This document shows positions 1 through 10,447 of a stretch of 64,000 nucleotides of DNA, piece by piece. The stretch is taken from contig CM062297.1 of assembly GCA_031216915.1 (NCBI GenBank), forward strand, positions 541,034,971-541,098,970, read 5' to 3'. Below the pieces are notes generated by a model. That model did not search any database. It was not told the origin of the DNA and saw nothing but the letters and a program-made list of their open reading frames with translations. Each line of letters begins with the position of its first letter. Within the stretch, counting starts at the first letter, position 1. Origin of the DNA: Pictodentalium vernedei (taxonomy: Eukaryota > Mollusca > Scaphopoda > Dentaliida > Dentaliidae). The position numbers and the translations under genes were made by a program.

Positions 1-47
1 CATCTTACTCACACGCATGCCTGTAACACGGCTAATTTGGAATTAGT

Positions 48-886
48 TTGCCGGGATGTTGTTGGTCACAAGCCGTTCTCTTCCTGAAGGTCTGTGTGCT
101 GCTTTTCGATCCGTTTCTTTGGACTTTGGCGCACGACGTTGGATCCTCTGGTCTTTCCCTTCGCGGTGTATGGGACCAGGATCAAACAGCTCTTCACATC
201 AACCAGAAGGAGCTTCTTGCTATTCTTTAGAGTTTCTGGCTGTGGATCCCCCTCCTTTCGAATCGCCAGGTCCTTCTGTTGTCCGACAATTCGACAGTGG
301 TCGCTTACATTTGGAACCAGGGTGGCACGCACTCATCTGAACGTCCTAGCAGACTCCCTGTCCCCGACGGGGCAGGTTCATTTCCACCGAGTGGATGCTT
401 CACAGGGCACTGTTCCAGTCACTTGGCAATATCTAGGGTTGACCCCACATCGATCTTTTTGCGACCCGTTGGAATTCTCAGGTGTACACTTTCAGGTCCC
501 TGTGTCTAGATCCTCTGGCTTTCGCTGTGGATGCTCTGTCACTCGATTGGAATGGTCTAGTCGGCTACGCCTTCCCGCTGGTTCTGATTCTGCCTCAGGT
601 TCCAGCCAAAATACGAACCTGCAGTTGTCGAATCATTCTGATCGCTCCCCTGTCGCCTCAGCGGGTGTGGATCAATCAGCTCCGCTCTCTTTTGGCGGCA
701 GTTCTGGCACATCTCCCTGTACGTGACGACCTTCCTTGCCAAGGTCACCCAAGGAGTTTTCACGTCGACCTGACTTCATTGTGCCTTCACGCATATCTTT
801 TGTCACGTCCTGTCTCCTCCGTAGAGGTTTTTCGAGATGAGCAGTGGAGTGCATTTTGTCTTCAAGGCGGCACTCCACTGGTTTAG
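48..886 (+). pseudogene. DIRS pol remnant (RNase H and following domain), E1
   Basis: Scattered frames keep RNase H pieces: WDQDQTALHINQKELLAIL near 170-228, SDNSTVVAYIWNQGGTHS near 280-340 and a decayed LNVLADSLS at about 341-362. From 482 to 886 one frame stays open. It carries the conserved block after RNase H, including DPLAFAVDALSLDWNG and APLSPQRVWINQL, which in DIRS elements has been likened to a DNA N6-adenine methyltransferase. Its last codons, ending GGTPLV, overlap the start of the recombinase region as in copy A. Stops and shifts between the blocks show this is dead. Family assignment rests on close similarity to copy A at 26177-28333. Confidence 0.75.
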
Positions 887-1870
887 TCTATGCAGCTGAA
901 TGAAAGGTCTTCTGTTGATGGTGTGCTGATCACTCTGTTGATTATGCCATTTCTTCGATAACACAGATTACGGAGTTTCTGGTATATCGGTGATTCTCAG
1001 GGTCTCCAACCTGTTACCATCTAAGGGTACAGGGTCCATGCTTTCGGAGACCTCTTCGTATGTGGGAAAGCATTGTATCAGCACTAATCTGTACCTCTCC
1101 AAGCTTGTTCAGCACTTTTCTTTGAAAAGGCCTAGGATTTTGCAGCTTATCCCAAGATGGTATCTTTCTTGGGTGCTGCTTTGCTTGGGGGGGGGGGGGG
1201 GGGGGGGGGTGGCACCATTTGAACCTTTATCCCAGGTGGATATGCGTTTTCTCACAAACAAGATGGCTTTCCTGATGGCTTTTGCCTCAGCCAGAAGGGT
1301 TAGTGAGCTTCATGCCCTCTCTGTTGATCCGGCCTTTTTCAGGAGCTTTACTTTACCACTGATTGCTCCTTTCTGGCCAAGAATCAGATGCCAGAAACTA
1401 CTCAACCTCCAATCTGTAGCAGGGCTCTTCCTTCTGCTGAGGGTAATTGCCCTTTGTTCTGTTTGGTTCGAGCAATTCACATTTACTGCAACCGGACGCA
1501 GTTCATTAGGGAAGACAGGAAAAGATATATTTCTGTCTCTTATCCCTGGTTGACAGAAGATCTCTCCTCAAACCATTTCTAGATGGATTTGTCTTGCTAT
1601 TTGCACGTTATACGCTCGTCTAGCAACTGACGATTGTATTACCAATCGTTTTTCTGCCCACGGAGTGCGTACATTGTTTCCATCCTGGGCTTATGCTAAC
1701 TCCATCAGTTGTTGGATGTTATGCAGGCAGCCTACTGGAGAAATGCTTCTACTTTGAAATGCTTCTACTTTCTCCACCTATCTGCATCAGTTGCAGGAGA
1801 AGTCTGAGGACCTTTTTTCGTTAGGCCCTCTTTTCTTCTGCTTTGGCTGTCATCAGCCCTAGCCTTTAGG
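887..1870 (+). pseudogene. DIRS tyrosine recombinase remnant, E1
   Basis: Encodes the retrotransposon integrase of the tyrosine-recombinase type in several frames. Visible are a decayed N-terminal core-binding part (KVF, WC, DHSVDYA), a block with LKRPRILQLIPRW, the arginine-I box FASARRVSELHALS near 1279-1330, and an HGVR box followed by SWAY near 1660-1695. A run of 23 G at 1187-1209 lies inside the frame and reads as seven glycines just before the APFEPL block. Frameshifts follow the ELHALS block and occur again near 1560 and 1700, so it cannot make an active enzyme. Confidence 0.75.
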
Positions 1871-2092
1871 GTTCTTGCAAGGTCATTTCCAGCCCTGTTC
1901 TTGGTACTGTCCTTTCTGTCTGTGTGTCACACAGGGCCATATGCCTCATCTCCCATTGTCATTTACTAATTGTTGTGATGCTATGGTTTTATAGGCCTAG
2001 GGAACTCTTCTCCTGTCCACAGTTCCAGTGCAGTCGGGTTATGTGGGGGTTGGTTATGTGATTCCCTCCTCCTGTTGTCTATTCAGCTTGTT

Positions 2093-2175
2093 GTAAACAT
2101 TTGTAAGGTAGGTTGATAAGAAATTTAAATTTTTTATAGTATATTTCCTTTCTTACACGTACTGCAATTGTTTAC
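2093..2175 (+). repeat. Internal complementary region of E1
   Basis: About 83 bp whose reverse complement matches the junction formed if the right end (near 2483) were joined to the left end, as judged from sister copy E2. Such a region is diagnostic of DIRS1-like elements, where it is thought to guide circularisation of the cDNA. Confidence 0.7.
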
Positions 2176-2256
2176 GTGGAGGCCCTCTCGTCTTCTTTTT
2201 CGGGTAAGAATCCTTCCTCCCTGCTAATCACATAACTCCAATGTTGGCAGATTCAG

Positions 2257-2483
2257 TAGAATGACACGTTGGTTATACGTCTGCATACCGGTTCTGAAAG
2301 CCGTGGATTAGTACGAGGAGAAGAGTGTCCCCTACTGGGTGTGCGTCGATCGCACTCGCCCCAGTTTTGGCTTAAAATAGAGAGTATTTTTCTGAGTTCG
2401 GTACTTCCACTGTGGTGCAAGCCTGCTGTAAACAATTGCGGTAGCTATAATAAGAAAGGAAATTTACTATAAAATTTAAATTT
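2257..2483 (+). repeat. Right inverted terminal repeat of E1
   Basis: Matches 58541-58826, the right repeat of E2, and is the reverse complement of E2's left repeat at 55225-55483. Its own left partner lies before the window. Relative to E2 it lacks a short stretch around the TTTTTTCTTGGTGC segment. Confidence 0.75.
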
Positions 2484-2651
2484 CTAAACAGAGACATTGG
2501 ACCACCGCATACACATATCTCAAGTCATCAGGGAAACAAACTTCCCACCCTAGACATTAAAGAGCTGTACAACACCGCAAAAGTGCTCAAGTATGCCGCA
2601 CAAATGTTACATTATAAATACAGAGACCACCTACACTCCTCTAAAGAATAA
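2484..2651 (+). CDS. 3' end of an unrecognised reading frame cut by the E1 insertion
   Basis: Directly after E1's right end, an open frame of about 55 codons runs to a TAA at 2649-2651. It begins LNRDIGPPHTHISSHQG and contains LDIKELYNTAKVLKYAAQM. The composition looks protein-like (K/H/Y/L mix, no low complexity). An AATAAA follows at about 2661, which fits the 3' end of a transcription unit or of another mobile element. I do not recognise the family. Since E1 ends exactly where this frame becomes visible, the rest probably lies upstream of E1, outside the window. Confidence 0.35.
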   Translation, partial: LNRDIGPPHTHISSHQGNKLPTLDIKELYNTAKVLKYAAQMLHYKYRDHLHSSKE

Positions 2652-3180
2652 CAACAACAATAAAGTTTTAATGTAACATTTTATTTCGTTAGTTCATCCA
2701 TTCTGTACAGACCGTTTATAGACAAACTTCCATTTTCATCTGTAAGCTCCTCATTCTCATTTACTACACCTGGAACCACCAATTGTGCTGCTACTCACCT
2801 GAAATAAAGAAGCCGATACATCGATTTGATTCTACACCTCTTAACAGCAAGGCAACAATCCTATCCCCCCCCCCCCCCCACTCACCCACCTCCCTCATCC
2901 CAACTCCGCAGCAAAGACTAAGCTGGTAGACACCGAAAATGATGAAGCCAGTGTATTTTGTAATCAAAAACTTATCGCCCAACGCAAATTCTGCTTATAG
3001 TCCCCAAAACCATCTTCACAATCAATTGATTATCTCTCCTGCTACTGTCAAATCGACAATTTAAAAAAAAAAACACTGATATGCAGTTATGCCCCTGCTA
3101 CTGTAATCTACCCATCCAGTTTTTTACCCCTGTTTTACCCTGGTAGCCTCTCTTTGGCACCATAGATTTACCCCCCTTTT
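2652..3180. other. Spacer with a C15 run, no gene seen
   Basis: AT-rich sequence with a run of 15 C at 2865-2879. No exon-like open stretch with splice borders is visible. The last part (from about 3000) repeats 'ctgctactgt' phrases and probably belongs to the 5' terminal region of the Penelope-like element that follows. Confidence 0.5.
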
Positions 3181-3223
3181 TACCCTCCTGCCAAAGACAT
3201 ATAAGGCGCCGCTTCAGCACATA

Positions 3224-3262
3224 GCCTCTGATGAGTACAATCAAGTACGAAACCAGTCAGGC
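3224..3262 (+). ncRNA. Hammerhead ribozyme, type I, minimal
   Basis: The core CTGATGAG (3228-3235) is followed by a stem II of GTAC/GTAC around an AATCAA loop, then GAAA (3249-3252). A very short helix III gives ACCAGT with the expected cleavage point after GTC at 3258. Stem I forms between GCCT (3224-3227) and AGGC (3259-3262). All conserved hammerhead positions are present in order. Minimal type I hammerheads with tiny helix III are established features of Penelope-like elements, and this one sits 80 bp before the element's first ATG. It should self-cleave the + strand transcript, perhaps as a dimer because helix III is so short. Confidence 0.8.
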
Positions 3263-3342
3263 AAATTTTAAATGCAGTAGGCCCTCCTGCACAATTTTTA
3301 CAATTTTTTTAACTTTTACTTTTTAGACCTACTTGAAAAATT

Positions 3343-4191
3343 ATGGCTTTTACAACCCAGTACAATGTAGACCTAATGGCCCAGAGCTCACACACAACAA
3401 TCAGTTCCTTCAGCAACCTCAGTCTAGGAGCTAGTGAGAGCAATAGCACTGGTATACACTCCAAATCTGAACCAAGTACTAAACGACAGAAAAGGGATTG
3501 GGACAACCACACACATGCCCAAATAAGTGACATAAACCGTGACTCATACTGTAAAGTCAGAAATGATACAGTGAGATTACTAAGAATGGAAACTCAACTA
3601 AGCTTCCTGCATAAATGTATCGACAGAAACCTTATCCCAGCTGGCCTAAAAGTCTCAGTACCAAAATCTAGAAAACTGAGAACAGAAATCACTAAGACGT
3701 GCATTCAAGACATTCTAGTGAAAGTTAGCAGTGAGATACTCCAAATCACAGTGGAAGATCTCCAAGCGGACATCAGCAATGTAAAGAAATGGCTCGCAGC
3801 TATCAAAAATGACTTCATCGCCCACAACAACGCTAAGCAGGTTGGTGTACTTGAAACTTCAATTGCCATGATCTGCCAGTGCCAGAGCTGGAATTTGAAT
3901 GAAAAAAAGATTATATCACTGCGGAACAAAAAATCCAATAACCGGTTCTATATGGTTGACATGGAAGAGGCATGGGCATCCAGACCCGGTGTCCAAATAG
4001 AGGGCCGAGACATACCATTAGACAGCACCGCACAGCAGGAACTAATTGAGAATTCTGTAGTGAGAGAAGACAGAGACCACAACAGAGAAATAACCAGAAC
4101 AGAAAACTACAGAACTTTGTATCTCAACTTCATAACCTGTGTAATAGACATTACCGAGCTAATAATAACAATGCAAATTATGACGATTTAG
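3343..4191 (+). pseudogene. N-terminal part of the Penelope-like polyprotein
   Basis: An open frame of 282 codons starting at ATG 3343. It has a Ser/Thr-rich start, a basic patch (KRQKRDW) and a helical middle region that includes SKSRKL-like and KKWLAAIKNDF segments. Near 4100 the true coding line shifts frame. The continuing frame reads through RKLQNFVSQLHNLC and an Asn-rich stretch into NYDDLVINLSSLNL and the family's SLLYKGLNFCPT block, so the visible TAG at 4189 is an artefact of that frameshift. No function is assigned to this N-terminal region. Its place directly upstream of the RT, in a continuous line apart from the shift, indicates one polyprotein. Confidence 0.7.
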
Positions 4192-5389
4192 TCATTAATC
4201 TTTCCAGTTTGAACCTCAAGGATGATGAGATCAGCTTACTCTACAAAGGCCTTAATTTCTGCCCCACACTCACCCGCAATGATCGTGCCCAGCTTGCCAG
4301 TGACTCCAAGACCCTTTTCTGGTGTCTTTGTCTAAAATTATTTTCCTGGACACTGAAATGGACGCCGAAAGTAGCACCTTTCAACAAGAAATAACGTAGA
4401 AATTCTGTAAAAAAGTTACTGGACACCCAATCCGGACCAGGACCCATGCCTGGAAGCCTTATATAAAACCACCAACCACCAAATACTTACTAACCCCAAA
4501 CAGAATTTTCGCCCCAATCTAAGCCAAGATGAACAAACAGTGCCACAGAAATTATCCTGCAACCCCAAAATTGTGATCAAAAAAGCCGACAAAGGCTCAG
4601 CGGTGGTCATTCAAGACACTGGCAAGATTACATTAATGAAGCTTCACGTCAATTAGCCAACACGTGCTTCTACACCAAAACAAAAACAATACGGTACACA
4701 GAATATCACAATAAACAGGTCGGGCGTCTGTTACAGAAACTAGTCGACAACCAAGAGATCACCAAAGAGGTGAGACAAGGCCTATACAACCCAAATCCAC
4801 GGACTCCAAAACTGCACCTATTACCCAAGATTCACAAGAATAAAAATAAAGGCCAAGTTCCAGGAAGACCCATTAAAAGTGGCAATGGAAGCCCCACGGA
4901 AAACATCAGCAGCTTTTTGGACAAACATATAAAAAATTTGTCCCAAGCTATAAAAGCTACTTAAGGAACACCACACATTTCCTACATGCCCTGGAACAGC
5001 TTGATAACTTACCGGACAATTTTTTGCTCCGCACAATGGATGTTTCATCCTTCTACATGAACATACAGAACCAGGAGGGACTAGTGGCTGTGGCACGCTG
5101 CATTCGCAGACATAAACCTAAATGGCAAATCTATCCACACAATATTTTAGAATTACTCAAATTAGTCTTGCATTGCAACAACTTCGAATTTAACAGAGAA
5201 CACTTCCTTCAGGTGGGGGGCACAGCCATGGGAACCAAAGTGGCCCCCAGTTATGCAAATATTTTTATGGGTGTACTTGAGAATAAACTCCTGGAAGGCT
5301 TCAGACTCCCACCTGATCTATACCGAAGGTTTATCAGCGCCATCATCCTTATATGGTGCCACAGTGAGGAAACCCTCGAAGAATTTATT
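4192..5389 (+). pseudogene. Penelope-like reverse transcriptase domain, inactive
   Basis: The reverse transcriptase copies element RNA into DNA. In changing frames I see SLLYKGLNFCPT (about 4231-4266), IKKADKGSAVVIQD (about 4576), PKLHLLPKIHK (about 4806), motif A as RTMDVSSFYMNI (about 5030), motif B as GGTAMGTKVAPSYANIFMG (about 5216-5272) and the motif C position as RRFISAIILIW (about 5325-5355). The last should contain a pair of aspartates (F-I-D-D-I type) but reads Ser-Ala. Frameshifts lie near 4300-4450, 4620 and 4950. The frame runs into foreign sequence at 5390. Confidence 0.8.
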
Positions 5390-6934
5390 AGCTCACCTAC
5401 TTCTATTGAAGTGGTGAGCTATTGTCATGACCTCGGGCGTCTGCGTCGGCATCCGGCGTGTACAATATTGTAAGATTTAATGTTAAGGTTAATTTCTCAA
5501 AGATCAGTGGGCTCAGGCTTTTGATATTGCATATGTAGGTTGTAGGAGACTATCAGAACAGTATTTAACCCTGATACTATGACTTTTTTCCAAATTTCAC
5601 CTAAAATTTTCTGCCAAAACTTGTAAGAATTTACGTTTAGGTGTTGTAAGAATTTGCGTTGAAGTCAGCTTTTGTGCAGATTGTGCTGCTTTAACTTCTC
5701 ATTACTGTTGATTTTCATATTTTAATAACAACTGTAGGTATTAACCCTACTGTATGCAGAAATTTAACGGAATTTTTTTTTTTTTTCAGTCAAAATTTTC
5801 ATGTTTTTCTCGGACTTAGTAAATTTTAAGTTGTAAAACTTTGTAAACTTTTTGTTCAGGTGAATTGTGTTTCTATGTGTCTTTCCAGGGGATTAATATT
5901 CTACACTTGGGTTACTGAACTCCATTGTAGTAATATTTAACCCTCATTACATGCATATTTGAGGAATTTGAGACTGATTTTCTGCCAAAACTTGTTGTAA
6001 GAATTAGCGTTTAGGTGTTGTAAGAATTTGCGTTAAAGTCAGCTTTTGTGCAGATTGTGGTGCCTTCACCTCTCATTACTATTTATTTTCTCATTTCAAT
6101 AATTACTTTAGGTATTAACCCTACTATATGCAGAAATTTAACTCATTTCTTCTCTTTTTTTCAGTCACAATGTTCACGTTTTTCTCTGACTTACTCAATT
6201 TTAAGTTCTAAAAGTTTGTGTTAAGGTGAGTTCTGTTTCTATGTGTCTTTCCAGACAATTGATATTGTACACATGGGTTACTAAACTACATTGTGGTAAC
6301 GTTGCGCCCTCATTACATGCATATTTGAGGCATTTGAGGGGGATTTTGGGGACTTATATTCACTTTCTTGAAAAAAAATTTTTTTTAACTTTTTTTTTTT
6401 TATTTAATACTTTCTCATACTTGTTACTAGTAACATTAAGGCTTATTTTAGTTGTTGATGTGATGTATTTTTGTTGGGACTTATAGTCACTTTCTTGAAC
6501 AAATGTTTTTCTGCAACTCCTCTTTCACCAATGAATGTACTTCAATTACAATTTCAGTGATTCTTCATTACATAATGCCATTTTGCACCTCCTATTTTAT
6601 TTTTTTTTGATCTGATGTACTTTTATTTTGTAAAAAATAAATTTATGAAAGCCTTTCCTAATTCTTATTTATGATTTAATATCTGGCCTCACGATTCATA
6701 TTCTTAATCATAAACATTTCTAAAAGAAAAAAATGCTTTTATATCCATTGATTCTATGTTGAATTGATATATAATAAATGCAGAAATATAGACTTTCCAA
6801 AGCCATCACATAAACCACATTAATCATTTGATGCCTAGTTAATGATTTATATTAACTAAATATTAGGCATGTTACATTGGAACGACATTATCAAGCGCGA
6901 ATGTAGGTGAGTGTTGGGATGTAACATCCCTCTT
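5390..6934 (+). mobile_element. Non-autonomous hairpin-ended element, family 1, copy 1
   Basis: Starts with an imperfect hairpin (agctcacctacttct ... agaagtggtgagct type) followed by a CG-rich 'gggcgtctgcgtcggc' stretch, and ends gatgtaacatccctcttg. It interrupts the Penelope-like coding line, which resumes in frame order after it. The TT on both sides fits a 2-bp (or T/T) target duplication. Inside are two related ~500-bp blocks (units with 'gttgtaagaatttgcgtt' and 'cattacatgcatatttgagg'). No coding capacity is seen. Copies at 8556-13322 and 31754-33685 share both ends. Confidence 0.75.
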
Positions 6935-7968
6935 GTTACGTATTGCAATCAGGTACCCCCTACCATAAAATTCACGGCAGAATATTCATCAGTCTCTGTC
7001 AATTTCCTCAACGTGACTATCACGAAAACAGGGAATAGAATCAAAACTGACTTATATAACAAACCCACGGACACACATGCATATTTACGCAATGATTCAT
7101 GCCATCAAAAGAAACAAATCAATGGCATCACCTACAGTCAATTACTTAGAGACAAACGTATCTGTAGCTACAATGATTTCTGCAGACCGCCACAAGATTT
7201 CATGAATATTTCGAAAAACGGAGCTATCTCACAATACTTATCAATGAGTCCATTGAGAGAGTCGATAAACTGGACAGAAGAGAATTGCTGAACATTACAG
7301 ACAAATCGTCAACTAAGGAAAAGCACACACCCTTTGCGCTTAATTATCATCCTGAATGCCACAAGATATACAACTACGTATAAGGCTGTGGCCAGTTCTG
7401 GCAGGCACACAAATTGAGAGAAAACTACTTACAGAAATCCCACTACTTGCCATCCGCCACAATAATTTGCTCAAAAATATTTACACAAGTAAAGTTACCA
7501 CCACTTAAACAAACCAGTGGCCTGACCATACAGAACCCATACATATCATGTAACACACCCCACTGCAATATTTGCTCTAACCTTCCAAAACAACTGTGGT
7601 TTAAGACCACAGCAACAAAACGATGACACAAAGGGCCTTACAAAACCAATTGTTTAACTAGAAACTTCATTTATCTCATCATCTGCAAGATGTGCAAGAA
7701 ACAATATGTGGGTGAAACCAAAAGAAATTTTGAATTGCGAATTAAAGAACACATTGCAGATATCCGCTACAAATGGGAGACCCCTGTTTCAATACATTTC
7801 AATGACGAAAGCCACTCCTTAAAAGATCTTACTTATAGGATTATACAAGTCCTCAGATCAGATCCCAAGAATGTCGCCTCCACACAACATAGACGGAAAT
7901 GCGAAATAGAGTGGATTTATACTCTCCGTACACTCACACCAATCGACCTGAACAAGAAGGATTTCTAA
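6935..7968 (+). pseudogene. Penelope-like RT end and GIY-YIG endonuclease
   Basis: Continues the polyprotein after the inserted element: YCNQVPPTIKFTAEYSS, then SVNFLNVTITKTGN and LYNKPTDTHAYL, typical of the RT tail. After a frameshift near 7260 the linker reads LNYHPECHKIYNY. Next come a Cys/His cluster (CNTPHCNIC, about 7552-7578) and the GIY-YIG domain with YLIICKMCKKQYVGET (about 7671-7718), RIKEH and a downstream EIEWIYTLR. These supply the tyrosine, arginine and glutamate expected for this nuclease, which nicks target DNA. A stop near 7624 and the shift make it a pseudogene. The final TAA is at 7966-7968. Confidence 0.85.
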
Positions 7969-8555
7969 TTTATGTACTTTTAGGTAAACATTTTATTCAA
8001 AGGAAATATCATCATCCTGATTACCTTATCTTATTGTAACCAGATTCCTGCTACAGTATCATTATTATTTATAGTACAGTTACCGTGAATTTGTCGTAAT
8101 CCACATGTGGGTAGTGATGTCCACGCGTGTGTGGGTTACCAAGTAATAAAAATCAACATCAGCAAAATTTTTAATTAATGAAGCGTCGGGTTGTACCCAG
8201 AAATATTACCCACGCATGGAAAGTGACCAGTCCACAGCGACTGTACTGTATGTTTCACCTTTTCTGGCCTAATGTGGTTTTTAACATATTTTCTTCATTA
8301 AAAGAGTATTGACTTGTTCAAGCCTGATATTTGAATGGTATCTGTCAAATTTCATATAAATGCTATATCGGTCAAGTTACTTTGAAGAACACTTCAAATG
8401 GATGGAATCGAATGGACGATTAATCATTCCACTGTTTTGTCGTTATGACTTTTTTGGTGGTTCAGAGTTTGTTTAGTCCACCTACTTTGAATTCCGTGGC
8501 TGCAATGCTTATATCTTGCAGTTATGTATTGTTTAGCTCTATCCTAACCCTTTTT
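7969..8555. other. Penelope-like 3' flank and start of an older repeat
   Basis: To about 8160 this is probably the untranslated end of the Penelope-like element (with a 'cacatgtgggtagtgatgtccacgcgtgtgtgg' type imperfect palindrome near 8102-8135). From about 8440 a unit with 'ttgcagttatgtattgtttag' begins that recurs at 13668 and 16225. It marks an older repeat-rich element into which the next element inserted. Confidence 0.4.
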
Positions 8556-10447
8556 AGCTCACCTACTTCTATTGAAGTGGTGAGCTATTGTCATGACCTC
8601 GGGCGTCTGCGTCCGGCCTGTCCAATATTGTAAGATTTAATGTTAAAGTTAATTTCTCAAAGATCAGTGGGCTCAGGCCTTTGATATTGCACATGTAGGT
8701 TGTAGGGGACTATCAGAACAGTATTTAACCCTAATACTACGACTTTTTTCCAAATTTCACCTAAAATTTTCTGCCAAAACTTGTAAGAATTTGCGTTTAG
8801 GTGTTGTAAGAATTTGCGTTAAAGTCAGCTTTTGTGCAGATTGTGCTGCTTTAACTTCTCATTACTGTTGATTTTCATATTTCAATAACAACTGTAGGTA
8901 TTAACCCTACTGTATGCAGAAATTTAACGGAAATTTTCTTTTTTTTCAGTCACAATGTTCACGTTTTTCTCTGACTTACTCAATTTTAAGTTCTAAAAGT
9001 TTGTGTTAAGGTGAGTTCTGTTTCTATGTGTCTTTCCAGGCAATTGATATTGTACACATGGGTTACTGAACTACATTGCGGTAATGTTGCGCCCTCATTA
9101 CATGCATATTTGAGGAATTTGAGGGGGATTTTTGGGGCTTATATTCACTTTCTTTAAAAAAAAAATTTTTTAACTTTTTTTTTTATTTAATACTTTCTCA
9201 TACTTGTTACTAGTAACATTGAGGCTTATTTTAGTTGTTGATGTGATGTATTTTTGTTGGGACTTATAGTCACTTTCTTGAACAAATGTTTTTCCACAAC
9301 TCCTCTTTCACCAATGAATGTACTTCAATTACAATTTCAGTGTTTCTTCAGTGGGCTCAGGCCTTTGATATTGCATATGTAGGTTGTAGGGGACTATCAG
9401 AACAGTATTTAACTCTGATACTACGACTTTTTTCCAAATTTCACCTAAAATTTTCTGCCAAAACTTGTAAGAATTTGCGTTTAGGTGTTGTAAGAATTTG
9501 CGTTAAAGTCAGCTTTTGTGCAGATTGTGCTGCTTTAACTTCTCATGACTGTTGATTTTCATATTTCAATAACAACTGTAGGTATTAACCCTACTGTATG
9601 CAGAAATTTAACGGAAATTTTCTTTTTTTTCAGTCACAATTTTCATGTTTTTCTCGGACTTAGTAAATTTTAAGTTGTAAAACTTTGTAAACTTTGTGTT
9701 TAGGTGAGTTGTGTTTCTATGTGTCTTTCCAGGCAATTAATATTCTACACTTGGGTTACTGAACTCCATTGCAGTAATATTTAACCCTCATTACATGCAT
9801 ATTTGAGGAATTTGAGGCTGATTTTCTAACCAAAACTTGTTGTAAGAATTAGCGTTTAGGTGTTGTAAGAATTTGCGTTAAAGTCAGCTTTTGTGCAGAT
9901 TGTGGTGCCTTCACCTCTCATTACTGTTTATTTTCTCATTTCAATAACTACTTTAGGTATTAACCCTACTGTATGCAGAAATTTAACTGATTTCTTCTCT
10001 TTTTTTCAGTCACAATGTTCACGTTTTTCTCTGACTTACTCAAATTTAAGTTCTAAAAATTTGTGTTGAGGTGAGTTCTGTTTCTATGTGTCTTTCCAGG
10101 CAATTGATATTGTACACATGGGTTACTAAACTACATTGCGGTAATGTTGCGCCCTCATTACATGCATATTTGAGGAATTTGAGGGGGATTTTTGTGACTT
10201 ATATTCACTTTCTTTAAAAAAAATTTTTTTTAACTTTTATTTTTATTTAATAGTTTCAAATACTTGTTACTAGTAACATTAAGGCTTATTTTAGTTGTTG
10301 ATGTGATGTATTTTTGTTGGGACTTATAGTCACTTTCTTGAACGAATGTTTTTCCGCAACTCCTCTTTAACCAATGAATGTACTTCAATTACAATTTCAG
10401 TGATTCTTCATTACATAATGCCATTTTGCACCTCCTATTTTATTTTT

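Larger units (their letters stand above)
1..2483 (+). mobile_element. DIRS-type retrotransposon copy E1, 3' part
   Basis: The window opens inside a decayed DIRS element. In order it holds RNase H remnants, the domain after RNase H, a tyrosine recombinase with frameshifts, an internal complementary region and a right inverted terminal repeat. It ends near 2483, where the ending aatttaaattt matches the end implied by the internal complementary region. It is a sister of the copy at 55225-58826 and belongs to a different family from copies A-D, with unrelated terminal repeats. The 5' part lies outside the window. Many stops and frame changes make it non-functional. Confidence 0.85.
3181..8160 (+). 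mobile_element. Penelope-like element with GIY-YIG endonuclease, decayed and interrupted
   Basis: A + strand Penelope-like retroelement. It has an upstream region with a hammerhead ribozyme (3224-3262), a long N-terminal reading frame from 3343, a reverse transcriptase with the family's KADKGSAVVI, LPKIHK and GTAMGTKVAPSYANIFMG blocks, and a C-terminal GIY-YIG endonuclease ending at 7968. It is split at about 5390 by a 1.5-kb non-autonomous element. The coding line continues at about 6935 with a TT duplication at the join. Several frameshifts and a lost catalytic pair show it is inactive. The outer limits are estimates. Confidence 0.85.

Noticed and set aside
3343..4191. A stand-alone host gene of 282 codons
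   Set aside because: After one frameshift near 4100 its reading line runs straight into the Penelope-like RT, so it is the N-terminal part of that polyprotein.
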